NCBI RefSeq assembly: GCF_003597395.2
Contig: NC_133771.1
Location: 135,072,620 to 135,136,619 of the forward strand
Length of the DNA stretch: 64,000 nt
Reading direction: 5' to 3'
Source: Chelonoidis abingdonii
Taxonomy: Eukaryota; Chordata; Testudines; Testudinidae
The notes under the pieces are model-generated. The model had not been told where the DNA came from. It did no database searches and was given only the letters and a program-made list of their open reading frames with translations. How positions within the stretch are numbered: the stretch's first letter is position 1; the number at the start of each line of letters is the position of its first letter. Below, piece after piece: positions 24,745-38,459 of the stretch. Both the position numbers and the translations under genes were made by a program.

Positions 24745-25446
24745 AAAACTATATTGCCTCTAATATAAATCCATGATATGCCTACATATTGAACTGCAGC
24801 AGATATGGTTGCCCCATCTTCAAAAGAGTACATTGGAATTGGTCAAAGGTACAGAAAAGGGCCAATTAAAATGATTAAGGGTGGTGGAACAACTTCTTAA
24901 ATGAGGAGAGAGGATTAATCGTGTGAGACTGGGGACTTTTCAGCTTGCAAAAGAGATGGACTAAAGGGGGGGCATATGATAAAGGTCTATAAAAATCATG
25001 ATTGCGTGTGCGAGGAAAGTTAATAAGGTTATTAATTTTTCTCATAACACAAGAATAGGGAGTCACAAATGAAATTAATAGGAAGCAGATTTAAAAAAAA
25101 CAAAGAAGATTTCTTCACACACACACAGTCAAACCTGTGGAACTCATTGCAGGGGATGTTGTTAAGGCCAAAACTATAACAGATGTTCAAAAAAAGAACT
25201 GATAAATTCATGGAGGATAGGTCCAATCATATGGCTGTTAGCCAGGATGGGCAGGGATGGTGTCCCTAGCTTCTGTTTGCCGTAAGAAGCACTGAGCTAC
25301 AATGCCTCTGCGTATCCAGAGGCGCTGGATACTTGCATTTACCTATGCCTCTTTCTTTCTCCTCTGAAGCTCACCCGAGCATTGTCGCCATGGCCAGCTA
25401 GATAGAGACCTTTGGTCTGGAGACCCAATATGGCCTGTTCTTTATC
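24745..25446 (+). mobile_element. CR1 LINE 3' portion
   Basis: The sequence runs through the familiar CR1 3' text: ATAAATCCATGATATGCC, CTTTTCAGCTTGCAAAAGAG, TTCTCATAACACAAGAATAG, ATGAAATTAATAGGAAGCAG, TAGCCAGGATGGGCAGGGAT and ACCTTTGGTCTGGAGACCCA. It parallels the copy at 57946-58404. Several indels and a divergent patch at about 25290-25400 show it is old. Confidence 0.85.
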
Positions 25447-25959
25447 AAGCGAACAGGCAGCTGATTTTCATTTCTACAATCCCCCCTTTCTTGCTGTCTT
25501 CAGCTCTTATGCCCCAGCTGCCTTATACACACTCGACGTCCCTTCTTCTATCTCACACTATGTCACACATCCATTCTGCTCTCTACCCTACCCTTCCTCT
25601 TCATTACACATACCCAGATCACTCTTCTCCCCATTCACACACACGAATACCCCCACTATGATATTCTAGATCTTTACAAAGGCCCCATTGCCTTTTTAGC
25701 TGAGGTCTTCACAAGGATTTTAAAAAAAAAATCACAAAAGCGTCTCGCTATTCTCCCATCTATAGAGGAACCAGTTTGATTGAATTTATAGACTTGTGCA
25801 TGTCTTGTGTGTCAATATGCCGTGTGGTGAAGGAGAGCCTATTGTGAAAAGCTAAGTTAAAGGATGAGTTTTGCATTCAGTCCTAAATTCAGTGAGGTGC
25901 CAGGTCATCTTATCATTGCTGGGATGAGCCAGAGGTTTGAAAGTAAAGCCAGTGCGGTC
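25447..25959. other. Intergenic, no gene recognised
   Basis: Pyrimidine-rich at 25480-25660, then AT-rich. No gene was recognised. Confidence 0.4.
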
Positions 25960-26660
25960 CGGTCTGGCGTACCGGCAAGAGCCAGTATGCCGTGCTGGAC
26001 CACACTGGCTTCCACAGCGGGGATTGAAAGGGCTCTGGGCTGCCCGCTACTGCGGGCAGCCCAGAGCCCTTTGAATCCCAGCCATGACTGCAATTTAAAG
26101 GGCTCAGAGTTCCCCGCTGCTGCCGGCAGCCCAGAGCCCTTTAAATCCCATCCGTGGCTGCGATTTAAAGGGCTCAGAGCTCCCTGCCACTGCCGGCAGC
26201 CCAGAGCCCTTTAAATCCTGGCCGCAGCTCTGGCAGCCGGGCTGGGGCCAGGATTTAAAGGACTCAGAGCTCCCCGCGGCTGTGGGCAGCCCAGAGCCCT
26301 TTGAATCCTGGCCGCAGCTGGAATTTAAAGGGATCAGAGCTCCCCGTGGCTGCGGGCAGCCCAGAGCCCTTTGAATCCCGGCCATAGCTCTGGTGGCCGG
26401 GCTGGGGCCAGGATTTAAAGGGACTGGGGCTTCCCTCAGCGGAAGGAGCTCTGGGCCCTTTAAATCCCTGCCCCAGCCCCACAAAGCTTGGGGTTCCCTC
26501 CGGTGAGCCCAGGGCCCTTTAATTTGCCCCTGAGCCCTGGGGGGCTCCCAGCCATTTCTTCAGCTGGGAACCCCGGGTTGATTTAAAGTCCCTGGGGCTC
26601 CCAGCCACAGCCGGTGCCCCAGGGCCTTTAAATCTTGAGAGGCCCCACCTCTTCCTGATG
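25960..26660. repeat. GC-rich tandem repeat upstream of FAM89A
   Basis: The motif GGCAGCCCAGAGCCCTTT recurs at about 26055, 26125, 26195, 26285 and 26355. This gives units of about 70 bp and one of about 90 bp that carries an extra GGGCTGGGGCCAGG-type insert. ATTTAAAGGGCTCAGAG alternates with it, so each unit also contains an inverted arm. Degenerate units continue to about 26635. The start, at 25960, is a dense CpG patch with TACCGGCAAGAGCC. Confidence 0.8.
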
Positions 26661-26736
26661 AGGCCATGCCCCCTCAGGAGTCCAGCAGTAGAGGTAAATC
26701 CTGTAAGTTACTTTCACCCCTGGATGGCCCAGAATA

Positions 26737-26866
26737 GGGTGACCAGATAACAAGTGTGAAAAATCAGGACACGTTTTTTTCAGGGGGAATGAAGAGGGAT
26801 AGTTGCATGTGTAAGACAAAGCCCCTATTGTGTTTGTCCCGATATTATTAGGATGTCTGGTCGCTC
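26737..26866. mobile_element. TA-flanked MITE, 130 bp
   Basis: The left end is GGGTGACCAGATAA and the inverted right end GAGCGACCAGACAT. TA dinucleotides border both sides (26735-26736, 26867-26868), consistent with Tc1/mariner-type insertion. It ends about 475 bp before the FAM89A start codon. Confidence 0.75.
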
Positions 26867-26869
26867 TAG

Positions 26870-27780
<911 letters not shown>

Positions 27781-28899
27781 CGCCCCGCTGGTCTAGCCGC
27801 GGCCGTGCTGGGGTGGGGCTGGAGTTTGGTTGCATGAAGGAGGCAGTGGATAGGGCCCCACCGGCAGGGGATGGTGGGCGCCTGGTCTGAGGATCGCACT
27901 GGGGGAAAGGTGTGGGTATGAGATTTTGGAGCTGGGACCATAGATGCTGGGTTTGTTGCTGCACTTCTAGCTTGAAGTGGTTTCCATCATAGCTGGGGTT
28001 TACAGTTTGGTTGGATGGCTCTCAGCAAACCCCCTTCCCCCCTCCCCCCGCTTCCCATACAAGTTCCAGCACCCCTGGCCAGAACAACTGTTAGTTGGAT
28101 CAGACCCTGTGCTCGCTGGGGGGTGGCCACGTCTAGAGTCATCCTCACCAACCCTCTGCCCCCACAGATTATTTTTAAAACATTGTTTTCATTGCATGAA
28201 AACAGGGTCCAAGCAGCTTCAGCTTTTAAGGCTTGTGGTGGCTAAAGTATCCAGATGAGTTTTGAAAATGAAGTCAGCTCCTAAATCACTGATAGTCTCC
28301 TGAAAATATTACCCTGTGTGTTCTCCAACTAGCGTGAATACAATGTAAATCAAGCAATTGAAGTAGTTTTTACAGAGGCATAATAATAATACTAAAAAAA
28401 GTTGTGAACACTCATAATAGTTACTTTGTGGGATAAATTAAGGCTGTAAATATTTAACATCTCCATCCCTAGGAAAGACCAAGGGATTGTGAGGAAAATA
28501 TGCTTTTTGTGGTGTGTCACAATAAGGATTAATATACTTTTGTCTGAAGGCAAATTACCCACCATGCCAGAGAAATTTCCAGGCTTTGTTTAGCCACAGC
28601 TAAAATACACTTTCAAAATGCACCCTTAGTTCAATCTTTTTTTTCCAGTTTAGGCCCATTTCCGTGTCCCTCTCCTTCTTCCTTCTGCTCTATTGAAAAT
28701 ATTTGTTTTTAAAATACTTTTTTTTTTTCTGTGTTTAGAGTTGATTTAGGAAACACTTTTGCTGGAATTCTTTTCTCCTTCAGTCAGGTATTTTTGAAAA
28801 TGCTTGATACAGTGATCAAGGCTGCCAAACCAAAAAAAAAAAAAGTCTGAGTATTCGAATGATAAAAGTTTCTTGTGCTGTTTCAGTAAGAGGAAATCT

Positions 28900-29180
28900 G
28901 TTCATATAGCAGATAGAGGTATACTAACTCTGCTCAAGCTGCCTTGCTAACAATAGCAGCATTGCTGGGGGTAGTATGGGTGATGGCTTAGGCTAGCTGC
29001 CTGAATATGTTCCCTGGAGAGTCTGGGTGGATTTGTACTCAGGTGGCTAGGCTGAGCCCCATGCATGCTACCCTGGCTATGCTGCTATTTTTAGTGTGGT
29101 AGCTTGAGCAGAGTTAGCACACGTGTGTGCTGGAGCTGGGAAGCATGCTCTCAAGTGCTGAGTAGACATATTCTTAATAT
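28900..29180. mobile_element. Palindromic MITE in the FAM89A intron
   Basis: ACTAACTCTGCTCAAGCTGC near the left matches, inverted, GTAGCTTGAGCAGAGTTAGC near the right. The match continues inward through AATAGCAGCAT. The right end (GAGTAGACATATTCTTA) resembles GTCTAC-type TIRs. Exact ends and target duplication are not fixed. Confidence 0.65.
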
Positions 29181-31112
29181 GCCTTTTTTCTCTGAGAATT
29201 GGAGTGTTATGGGCTCTTGCTGCTTTGCAAAGGGCTGTAGATAGGGCAAAATCCATAACTGATCATTGGTTTAAACAGGGTTGCATCAGTGTTAGAATTA
29301 TTAATATGGATGTGGGAAACCACCAAACATAAACTTAACCATAAAATCCTTTATTAAATCCAAAGGCCGAATGGTATTTATAGAATTGCTCTAAATATGC
29401 CTAAAAAGCCTAACTAATAAGCAATTTACTACATCCAAACAGTAACAAACCACTTATAAGCATTTGATCAATATACTTACAAACAGGCTAAATCCACAGG
29501 TGCTTAGACCCATATTGGTTAGCTCTAATGTGGTCAGGCAAGAACTGACAATGAATCCTTGAAGAGTTTATACCTTTTGACAAACAAGTGATGTCATTGC
29601 TAAATTACTGACTTCAGCTAAAAACCAATTTGAGACAATTCACCCTTATTTCCTGTCTTAATCCAAAACAGGTTTACAGCTTCCTTTCTTCCCAAGGCCT
29701 TTCCTTTCTTATCTTCTCCCCACCCCCCATTCCTTGTTTACCAGCAGAACAGTGGTGCGATTTGAGCTTGTTTCTTTTAAGACAATTTTTCTTTTCTTTG
29801 TCTTGTTACTGCAGCTCTTTATAGTTAGTTTGAAACCATACATCCTTTCTACACGGGCAAGTAATACTACTTATTATTCTCATGGCCTTCTTTTACTTGC
29901 TGATTGGGGCCTTCTCCCTACTAGCCACAAACTGTAAAGCAAATATGTTATTTTCTTACCCAAACTTAAGCTAACTCGAATTCTTTAATTTTATACTTAT
30001 CCTACAATCAGTGATGTTTGTTTTGTCTGATAAGGTGTTGCTGCCAGCCTGTAGAATGCTCCTCCTCAGTATATTAAGAAGAAATTTTTAAATGCTAAAA
30101 TCTTATTCTGTCACAACAAAAATGTTTGAGCAACTAGACAGTTTTATTAGCGTCTTGAATTTCATGTTAGATATATCAATTTGTGTTGACGTAGAGCAAT
30201 TGTTTTTAGGTGGTTGTCAGATTCATTGTATCTCCATGGACTGCAAACACTGTTTCAGCAATGTTCTAAAGGGCAGCAGGAAAAAATTCTCAGTTTTTCA
30301 TAACATGTATAATCCCAGATTTCAGAAAGTGTTAGAAATTTGAATGTCTTTGGATGGAAAATCAAGTGACATGCACATCGCATAGTTTAAATTAGAATAT
30401 CTCTTTGATGCTGTAGATAGAATATCCTTAGTGATAATCTGGTCAATTAAATCTTTTGAGGAGTAAGTATTTTACCTACTAAAACATATCTCCAGTTGAG
30501 GTGCAGTTGCTGACAAGACAAATTCAGGAGTCTCTAACATTTTAGTAATAGGCCACCTATTTTCTGTTGGACAGGTAATACTATAATATAACTAATATTC
30601 TACAAACTTAATTTTTTACATTTTACTGAATTAAAATAATATTGAGCATGTTTTTGATGCTTAAACAGTGGAAAAGAGCTTGTGGTAAGATTCTAATGTC
30701 AACATGGGGAAAAAATACTGTATGTACCATCATTCTTCCCTCCGTACTCAAATGAAGTTCTCTGAATGGATTTTGAAGGGGACAATAGTAGATATAGAAA
30801 GGAGTAATGTTTTTGTTTTTTTCCGGGGGAGGGCGGAGAGACCCTCTCTGAACTGTCATTTGAGTAAGGAGTAGGTACAGTGATGACTTGCACTATGCCT
30901 TTTGCCGTGTCTACTATGAACACTTTGAATGAGCGAACTTTTTCACCATACAAGATCAGCATATGTTTGCAAAAGTCTGAAGAAATGCAGAATCAGTGGT
31001 CTTATTGCCAAGAGCCAGAGACTGTGTTTTTATCTTTCTTGATCGATCTGTTTACTTTGTTTGTCTGAGATATGGAACAAATACAGAAAAACAAGGTATT
31101 AACAATTGTTAG

Positions 31113-31223
31113 GTTTCAGAGTAGCAGCTGTGTTAGTCTGTATCCGCAAAAATTAACAGGAGTACTTGTGGCACCTTAGAGACTAACAAATTTATTTGAG
31201 CATACATAAGTACTCCTGTTCTT
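31113..31223 (-). mobile_element. Penelope-like terminal unit, truncated, with 14-bp target duplication
   Basis: The unit contains GTTTCAGAGTAGCAGCTGTG, TTAGTCTGTATCC and GGCACCTTAGAGACTAACAA, a diverged relative of the PLE terminus at 51190-51270. The exact 14-bp repeat TTAACAATTGTTAG flanks it (31099-31112 and 31224-31237). The hammerhead part is missing. Its 5' end on the minus strand is a short inverted piece of its own interior (AACAGGAGTACTT). Confidence 0.8.
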
Positions 31224-33822
31224 TTAACAATTGTTAGTACTTATTAGTAAAGATATATTAGCACTTTGTGTTTAAGAAGTTCTCTCTGTCTATAGTGGTT
31301 CTAGAAAATATAGCACAAAATCATGGACTACATACTGGCTTTGTCTCTGTGCACACGTTCTACTGAACATGAAAGATGCTGAGTGTCTAAGTATGAGCCA
31401 TAAATTGACAATAAAATAGTGATTATATGAGATTGTAGTACATTAAAATTAAACCTGCCTTTACCTTGTTGAACAAAACAAACCGTGAAAAACAATAATT
31501 ATTAGAATGTCTATTCTAGTCCATTTCCCAGCTAGTGCAGAATGTGTGTCTACAGAATGTTCCCAAGCGTGTTTAGCTGAAACTCTCATTCCATTGGTAA
31601 GAACTCCATCACTTCCAATAAGACATAGACCTGATTGTATAGAATCTTCTTCTGTTCTCCATCCTAAAGGTTTCGTTGTTCAACTTCAACTCACCACCCC
31701 TAATTATTGTTCCCTGAACAATTCTTAACCTCAGTGTTGATGCCCTTCAAATATTTGTAAATCCTTTTCACCTCTGATGTAAGATTGCCTAATCTTTCCT
31801 CTGTTTACGTACATATAGTAGCCTCAGAATATCCTGCTTCCATGCTTGCTTGGGGTGAGTAATTTGTTTTGATTGCTAGTTGCCATCTTAAGAATGTAGA
31901 CTTTGCCTGGGCTGCTAAATATTCACTAGCCTTGCAAGGCTGAATAAGATCTTATACTGTGATTTGAGCAGAGTAGGGGTTTAAATTCAGCCACAGGTAT
32001 CCTACTCCTCTTTTCTCAGTCATGCTTATTCCCTGGAGGGGAGTCGCATTAGTGCTGCTGCTTTTGCACATTGTGCTTCTTTGCCATGGCTGAGAGAAAC
32101 GGAGGAGAGAAAATGATGTGCTCCTGATCCTGCTTCACTTTTTGATGGGAGAAAAGTTTGGTGCTGGGGTAGCAGCACATGGACAACACCGGGGGAGGCG
32201 GGGAAGGGGGCAGCAGCTAGAGGAAATAATGAAGACGGGGAAGAAAAACAGATTTGAAGGTTATGAGGGAGTTGTGGCAGTGGTCTAGTGACATCTAACT
32301 TGAGAACTGATGTCCAGCTTTCTTTAAGTAGAGGGAAGCTGTTTGTGGGATATTATTTTATCCCTTCCTTCACTTCAGAAATGGAGGACCCCAGACAAAG
32401 AGCTAATCCTGTCTTGCTTTTATCTTGTTTACCCATGTGTTGTATCTACCCATCCTCTCTTCAGGTATTTAAATTGTAAGATCTCTGGGGCAGGCACTGT
32501 CTTTTTGTTTAGCATACGGTACCTAGAATAGTGGAGTCTTGATTTCTGATTTAGGCCTCTACATACTACCACAGTACAAATAATAAATATTGTTTCCCTT
32601 TCTCCAGTTATTAGTTATGGTAAATTTCTTCCCTGGGACTAACCCTCATTAGGCACTATGTGTCAACCTAATTTTTGTTCTCAGAAATTGGTAGGTATGG
32701 CAGTTCACTTAAATTTTAGCTGTGTAGCATTTTTAACATATCGAAAATAAAGGAGATGTTTGGTTTGAGCATTTCCTTTGGTCAGCTGAATACTCTTAAA
32801 GGTATATTGGCACTTCAGTGCCAGAGTGAGGCAATTCTTTCATATTAAATGGCTAGCTCTGTTTTTCTCCCCTCTGGTCTCTGTCTGCTTTGTACCTGAC
32901 GGGCGTGTGTATGCTTGCCCACACACCGATACATGGTAACTTTCATTCATGTAATTCTGGTGCCCTAGCTATATGGGGAAAGGTCAGCTCCTCCCACTGC
33001 TCAAGTCTGATCTGTCCAGGTTGTCTAGGGTAAAATTTTCAAAAGTACATAAATCGCTTGTTCAAAATAGGACTTCAACTCTTAACCACTTAAATGCTTT
33101 TGAAAAATTTACCCTTAGTCCTGGACTCTTTCTGAGAAGTTGGCACGTGAGACAGGTGACTTAGGCTGTTGCCCTCTGTCAGGACAAACAAATCAATGTA
33201 ACACTGTCCAGCAGGCTATTTGAAGGCAATTAATAGCTACAATCTCCTGAGCAGTGGGATACAGGTATACACCATAGCTTCCAGTCCTGCAAATTTCTAG
33301 AATGCTTTGATGTGGATACTCAGTAGCTTGATTTTTGTACTCCCTGGGTTATACAGATTTGGTAACTTTTTAGTTACACTCTAACCTCATTGGTCCTGAA
33401 GTTCTGAAACAGAATAGTATCTTGCACACACTTTGTGTAAGGAAGATGAGTAAATGGGACGGATGTGGTCACACCTGTAAATCTATCTTGAGCATCACAG
33501 GGCGTACAAAGTGTTTTTGAGTTCTCTTACATTGCAGCACACCTGTCTAGGGTTGCACAGCTTTTTGCCCAGTAAACGGGGCATGGTAACATGACTGAAT
33601 CAGGAGGAATGCTTTGCTACATTTTATATCATGGAACACAGCTTTCTGCACTGCTCTTTCATCTGGCTTATTCAGTGGGGTGGATATGGCCTTCCTTAGT
33701 ACATTCATTAAGCTGCCATATTGCATAATTGTGTGTCATCTTGAACAACTCATCCTCTGAACCTGAGTAGCTGTGGAGAGAAGTGTGCAAGTGCCACTAT
33801 ATTGCAGTCAAATCACATTTGA

Positions 33823-34017
<195 letters not shown>

Positions 34018-35160
34018 GAACAACAAAGCAGGGACAAAAGTGCATGGATCAGTCTTTCACCCTGTGTAACTCTCATTTCCAAGAAAGATTGGAGACTGGA
34101 ATTTATCTAGACATCTCTTCTTGTGGGGTACACCCCCGCTACCTTACCTCATTTATTTCTGGCAGACTGTCAATACAAGTTACACATGCATAAGCTACTT
34201 CTGGAAAGTGACGTGCTGCATGTTTTGAGGAGTCCTCCAGCCTGTTTGACAGGTGGTATCATTTTTAATTTGCAGGCTGGGTGTTTCCAACCTACTGATT
34301 TTTGGCAAGTAACTTACAGCTATAATTTTGATCAAGAGAGTGATAACATCCTGAGTATTCTAATAACTCTTTCGTAATTGTGGTGTGAATAACTATGGAT
34401 GGTATGCGTTTGTCAACAGTACAGATAAATACTGTTTGAAGAAATGATTTGATACACACATTCCAAGCTGTACTAAGCTAGTCTGCTCTTATCAGCCACG
34501 TCACTTAACTCCAGTTCTGCACTGGGTGGATTGTTTACACAATTTCTCAGATATTTGTCTTTCCCCCTCTCTACATAAAACCATATTTTGCCATGTTCTT
34601 TTCCTCCTAGCCCAAAAGCTGTATGTATGCTAGTGAATGTTATCAGTACCTTTTTTTCCTGCTGATCTAATTCACTTTCTTAGTGCTACCAAGGGGCTAT
34701 AACTTTTACATTGACTTCTAGAGATGTCTTGCATAAACACAGTTCTGTGACTGCTAACATCTGTTTCAAAATGGTTTACTCAGCTTTTACTGTATTGAAT
34801 AGTAAAAGCATAGATTCAGTCAGTCTGTCGGCCACTGTGTGGCTTGTAATAAGCCAAACTCTTATACAAGTGTTTTCAGTCACATGAAGATGAAGTATCA
34901 GGAATCCTTTAATACAAGATACTGGGACAAACTGCAATATTTTGTACTGGGTCAACTTTGTTTCTGGAAGGTTAACTTCCAACTTAAAAAAAAAACCAAA
35001 AAAATTCCCCTACAAAATAAGTATATTGGGAGTATAGTCTGCATATGTTAATGCTTTTTATACTACCATATTTGCTTAGAACTAAGCTTGAAGTCTAATT
35101 TTTTTGTTTTCAGAACTTTTTAAAGCATTAAACTGTTTATTACGATTTAATAGTGCAAGT
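34018..35160 (+). other. FAM89A: FAM89A probable 3' UTR
   Basis: The region after the stop holds no other gene. An ATTAAA signal at 35127-35132 is followed by GT-rich sequence (GTGTGTGTGTGTGCATGTGT, about 35160-35180), a good candidate cleavage site. A later AATAAA at 36417-36422 could serve a longer transcript. The first 90 bases keep the frame described under exon 2. Confidence 0.5.
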
Positions 35161-35495
35161 GTGTGTGTGTGCATGTGTATAATATTGAATGTGTTCAACA
35201 TGTTTCTGGGAGTAGCCAGCTTTTTGCACCATTTTTAAGTAAAACAGCAGTGTTCAACATGGCTAATTCCCTTTAAATTTAGAAATCTACTGTAAAATTC
35301 TGACATCAGACTTTGATACAGTCTAATAATTTGAACTGCCTTGAAAGGGAGAGAACAACTAATACATCTTGGACAATTTAAGTAGTTTATAATATATAAA
35401 CCTTCTGGTTTCCATCAGTGAAAGGACTAACTTCCAGGAATTGTGGTTTATTAAGGTGTTCACTTGGCTATCTCAGATTACACTTTTAGAGAAGC

Positions 35496-35631
35496 AGCAA
35501 AGAATCCGCATCCGACGAAGTGGGTATTCACCCACGAAAGCTCATGCTCCAAAACGTCTGTTAGTCTATAAGGTGCCACAGGATTCTTAGTCTGGATCTG
35601 TAAAAGCAGCAAACACGGCTACCCCTCTGAT
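35496..35631 (+). mobile_element. Penelope-like terminal unit with a mutated hammerhead core and 14-bp target duplication
   Basis: The exact repeat ACTTTTAGAGAAGC flanks the unit (35482-35495 and 35632-35645). The hammerhead region (35508-35550) reads CCGACGA, then an AGTGGG/CCCAC stem II, GAAA and AGCTCATGCTC. The invariant U4 of CUGANGA is C here. A roughly 25-base inner segment (35589-35614) is inverted relative to the copies at 42174 and 51190, and the first 15 bases are another inverted fragment. Confidence 0.85.
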
Positions 35632-36422
35632 ACTTTTAGAGAAGCTGTCCTGAGTTTAGGATTTGTAAAATGCTTACCTTGGAATACCACACTTCACTAG
35701 CTATGCTGAAGGCTGGTTGTAAAGGAAAATGGCACTGTACACTTAGGCAGAATACGGTGTCTTAAAGCAATTATTGTAGATATAGTATCTGTGAGCCTTC
35801 ATAAAACGCATACCCACATTATAGCTACATTTTTGACCTCTGAACTAAGTCTTGTGTTGCGTCAGTATAGAGCTGCCTTAACTGGCTGCAGTTTCTGTTT
35901 TAAAACCAGAGTGACCTTAAGGGCTTATTCTTCAAAGGATGTTTGCCTGGTTCATGTGTTGCATTGACATAAGTGAAGATAGTTTAGGTTGCTGTTTCTG
36001 TGTATTCTCCTTTAAAGTGCGATAGTAATGGAATCTAAACTCAACAAAAGTAGAGCTGTTGTATAGGAAAAAGCTATTTCATGTGCAGTAATTTGTTTTT
36101 ACCTCTCTAAATGTGTACTACAGAGTGCTTACATTTTAAAACAATCATTTCTGACCTAATTCTCTCAGTAAGTGAAAAACGAAAGAATGGAGTTCTGTAA
36201 GTTTCATATAACAAACTTAGTAATCAAAAAGACAACTTCTGTATTTAGATAATTCTCATGTTTGTGTGTATATTCAACAATTGTACCCTTTTCACCATGG
36301 TTAGTCTTCCAAATGTATTAATTGTAATAATTTGGATACAACTTGCTATACTCTTGGCATTAAAAAAGCTTGTCCTATTCTATTTACATCCCCCTCTTCT
36401 CCTGACCCATCCCTAAAATAAA

Positions 36423-38459
36423 AATGTGTATGGCATAAAATGTAAAGTTGCATGAATGTTAGTTCGTTGTACTGAATTTCAAAAATACTCAGTTCTAGAA
36501 ACAATGTGTTCCTCCTATATCCTGAAGCATAAGCCATGTTCTGGTCATATTGGAAGCACATTATATGGAAACAGAATATGTATATTTATTTGGAATAGGA
36601 ATGCTCCAGTATTCTGGTTCAGTTGTTTTCAAATTAAAACAGACATAGATTTCTTTTTTTACCTGTAATTTAAGGGTCCAATCCTGCAAACACATGTAAA
36701 TCAGTTTACTGATGGATGAGGTCCTAATGCCTTCACTGCGACTGTGCTCATGAAGATGATCACTCGTGCATGTTTTTGCATTACTTACCCTAATAGAGCA
36801 ACTTCGTTATGAGCAAATGATGGCTTGATGATGGTTTTTAAATCCCAGATGGTGTCTCTACCTTTCAAAGCATACAAAGTTTTCAGTAGAGCCCTGCAGG
36901 GGGACTGGGATCCTGCAGGTACTAGATGGACCCGCTGCCATAATAGTGGGAGTGGGATAAAAATTCAAGAAACAGTGTGGGAGCGGGTGTGAGTGGATAT
37001 TGTAGGACAAGACAGGAGCAGGATTAAAAAAAATTGTTCCACGTAGGGCTCTAGTTTTGATCACAAACTAATTTTTGTGTCTCAATGTTCACTTTAGAAA
37101 AAATTTGAAACTATTAGGTAAGTCTTGTAGCACCTTTAATTCTAAAGGATCCAAAAGTGTTTTACAAATTGGAGTAGTGTATAGCTAAACGCAACTGAAA
37201 TGTAGTCATAGCTGGTGCAGAAGGCAGTAGCCAGCTAGTCCACTACACAATAACAATTTGACCATACCTTTTGAAAAGTGTCATGCAATCTCTGATGTCT
37301 ACCCAGAGCAGCCGGGACCTTGTTTTTACGGTTCCACTGGAATGGCACCACTTTTATGATACCATTTTATCTACAGTGGAAGGATGTTGGACTTTTGAAC
37401 TTAGAAAGTATGGTCATTTCTAGAGATTTCAGAACAGTTGTGGTCCCTGCTCCTAAGGCTTTCTATATCAAATGCAGAACTGTAAGCTAGACAAAGGAGG
37501 GTAGGGAGAAGCAGGCTGAGGGTTAAAACTAAATACTTGTATTTATATAGTGAGCATACAGTGTTGCAGGGATTTCTACATCTGATATATTTAGATCACT
37601 AAGCCATACCTCTCTCACAAGTTATCTGACTAGACAAACTGAACGGGTGCAGTAACTTTGTGTGAGAGATGCTGCCAGCTCAAACCACACCACAAAGCTT
37701 TTCCCATTTGTCTCCCTATTTCCAACTTTAATTATATATTACCTTTTGAAAGACATTCTTGAGGAAACTCATAAATTGTCTGTCTGTAATACCCTCACAT
37801 TTCTGTCAGGCTTTTAGCATATGGATTTGTTGCAGCCCTCAATTTTTTCTCCCTACGTACCAAAAAATAAAGCTGAAATGAACATAGCTGACTTGCAGCT
37901 ATTTGTAGAATGTTGTCTTATGGCAAAATACTTTAAGGTCACTAGGAGTAGGACTGAGCCCCTGATTTGCAGGGCCAGCAAAATTTAAGCTACTGGTTAA
38001 AAAGAAAAACAGCAGCGACTTGTTGCAGTGAAACAAATATTTACTAGGTCAGTATAGAAATGACTAACTTGTACAGTGTCTTTGTGAAATAATAGTTTAT
38101 TACACTCAATCTGTTTTACTCTAAGGAAATTAAAAGTTGACACCTACTACATACCCTCGTCCCCTCCACAAATAATGTAAATCCCTACTAGGTGATAAAA
38201 CAGTGTGTGGTAGAAAGTGAGCATCCTTATGGAGCAAACTTAAGACTGGCATATGATAGTTGGAATACTTAAGTCACAAAGGAGAATTTTTCAGAAACTC
38301 ATGAATAATGGAAAGAAAAGGATTATAGTTGAAACACTTTACAACCTTACTAACAGTGTTTCCTACCGGGTGAACACTGAAGTTATATTTGTCCTGCAAG
38401 TTCTATTTACTGACTTGTTCTGGCATATGCCTTCTGATGGTACAAGCAGTGAGTTGGAT
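36423..38459. other. Convergent intergenic region, no gene recognised
   Basis: AT-rich sequence with scattered short frames. A possible old MITE remnant lies near 36675-36730. Nothing is firmly assigned. Confidence 0.45.

Noticed and set aside
25964..26484. Repetitive minus-strand frames rich in FKGLWAA-like and DSKGSGLP-like units
   Set aside because: They are translations of the 70-bp tandem repeat, not a gene.
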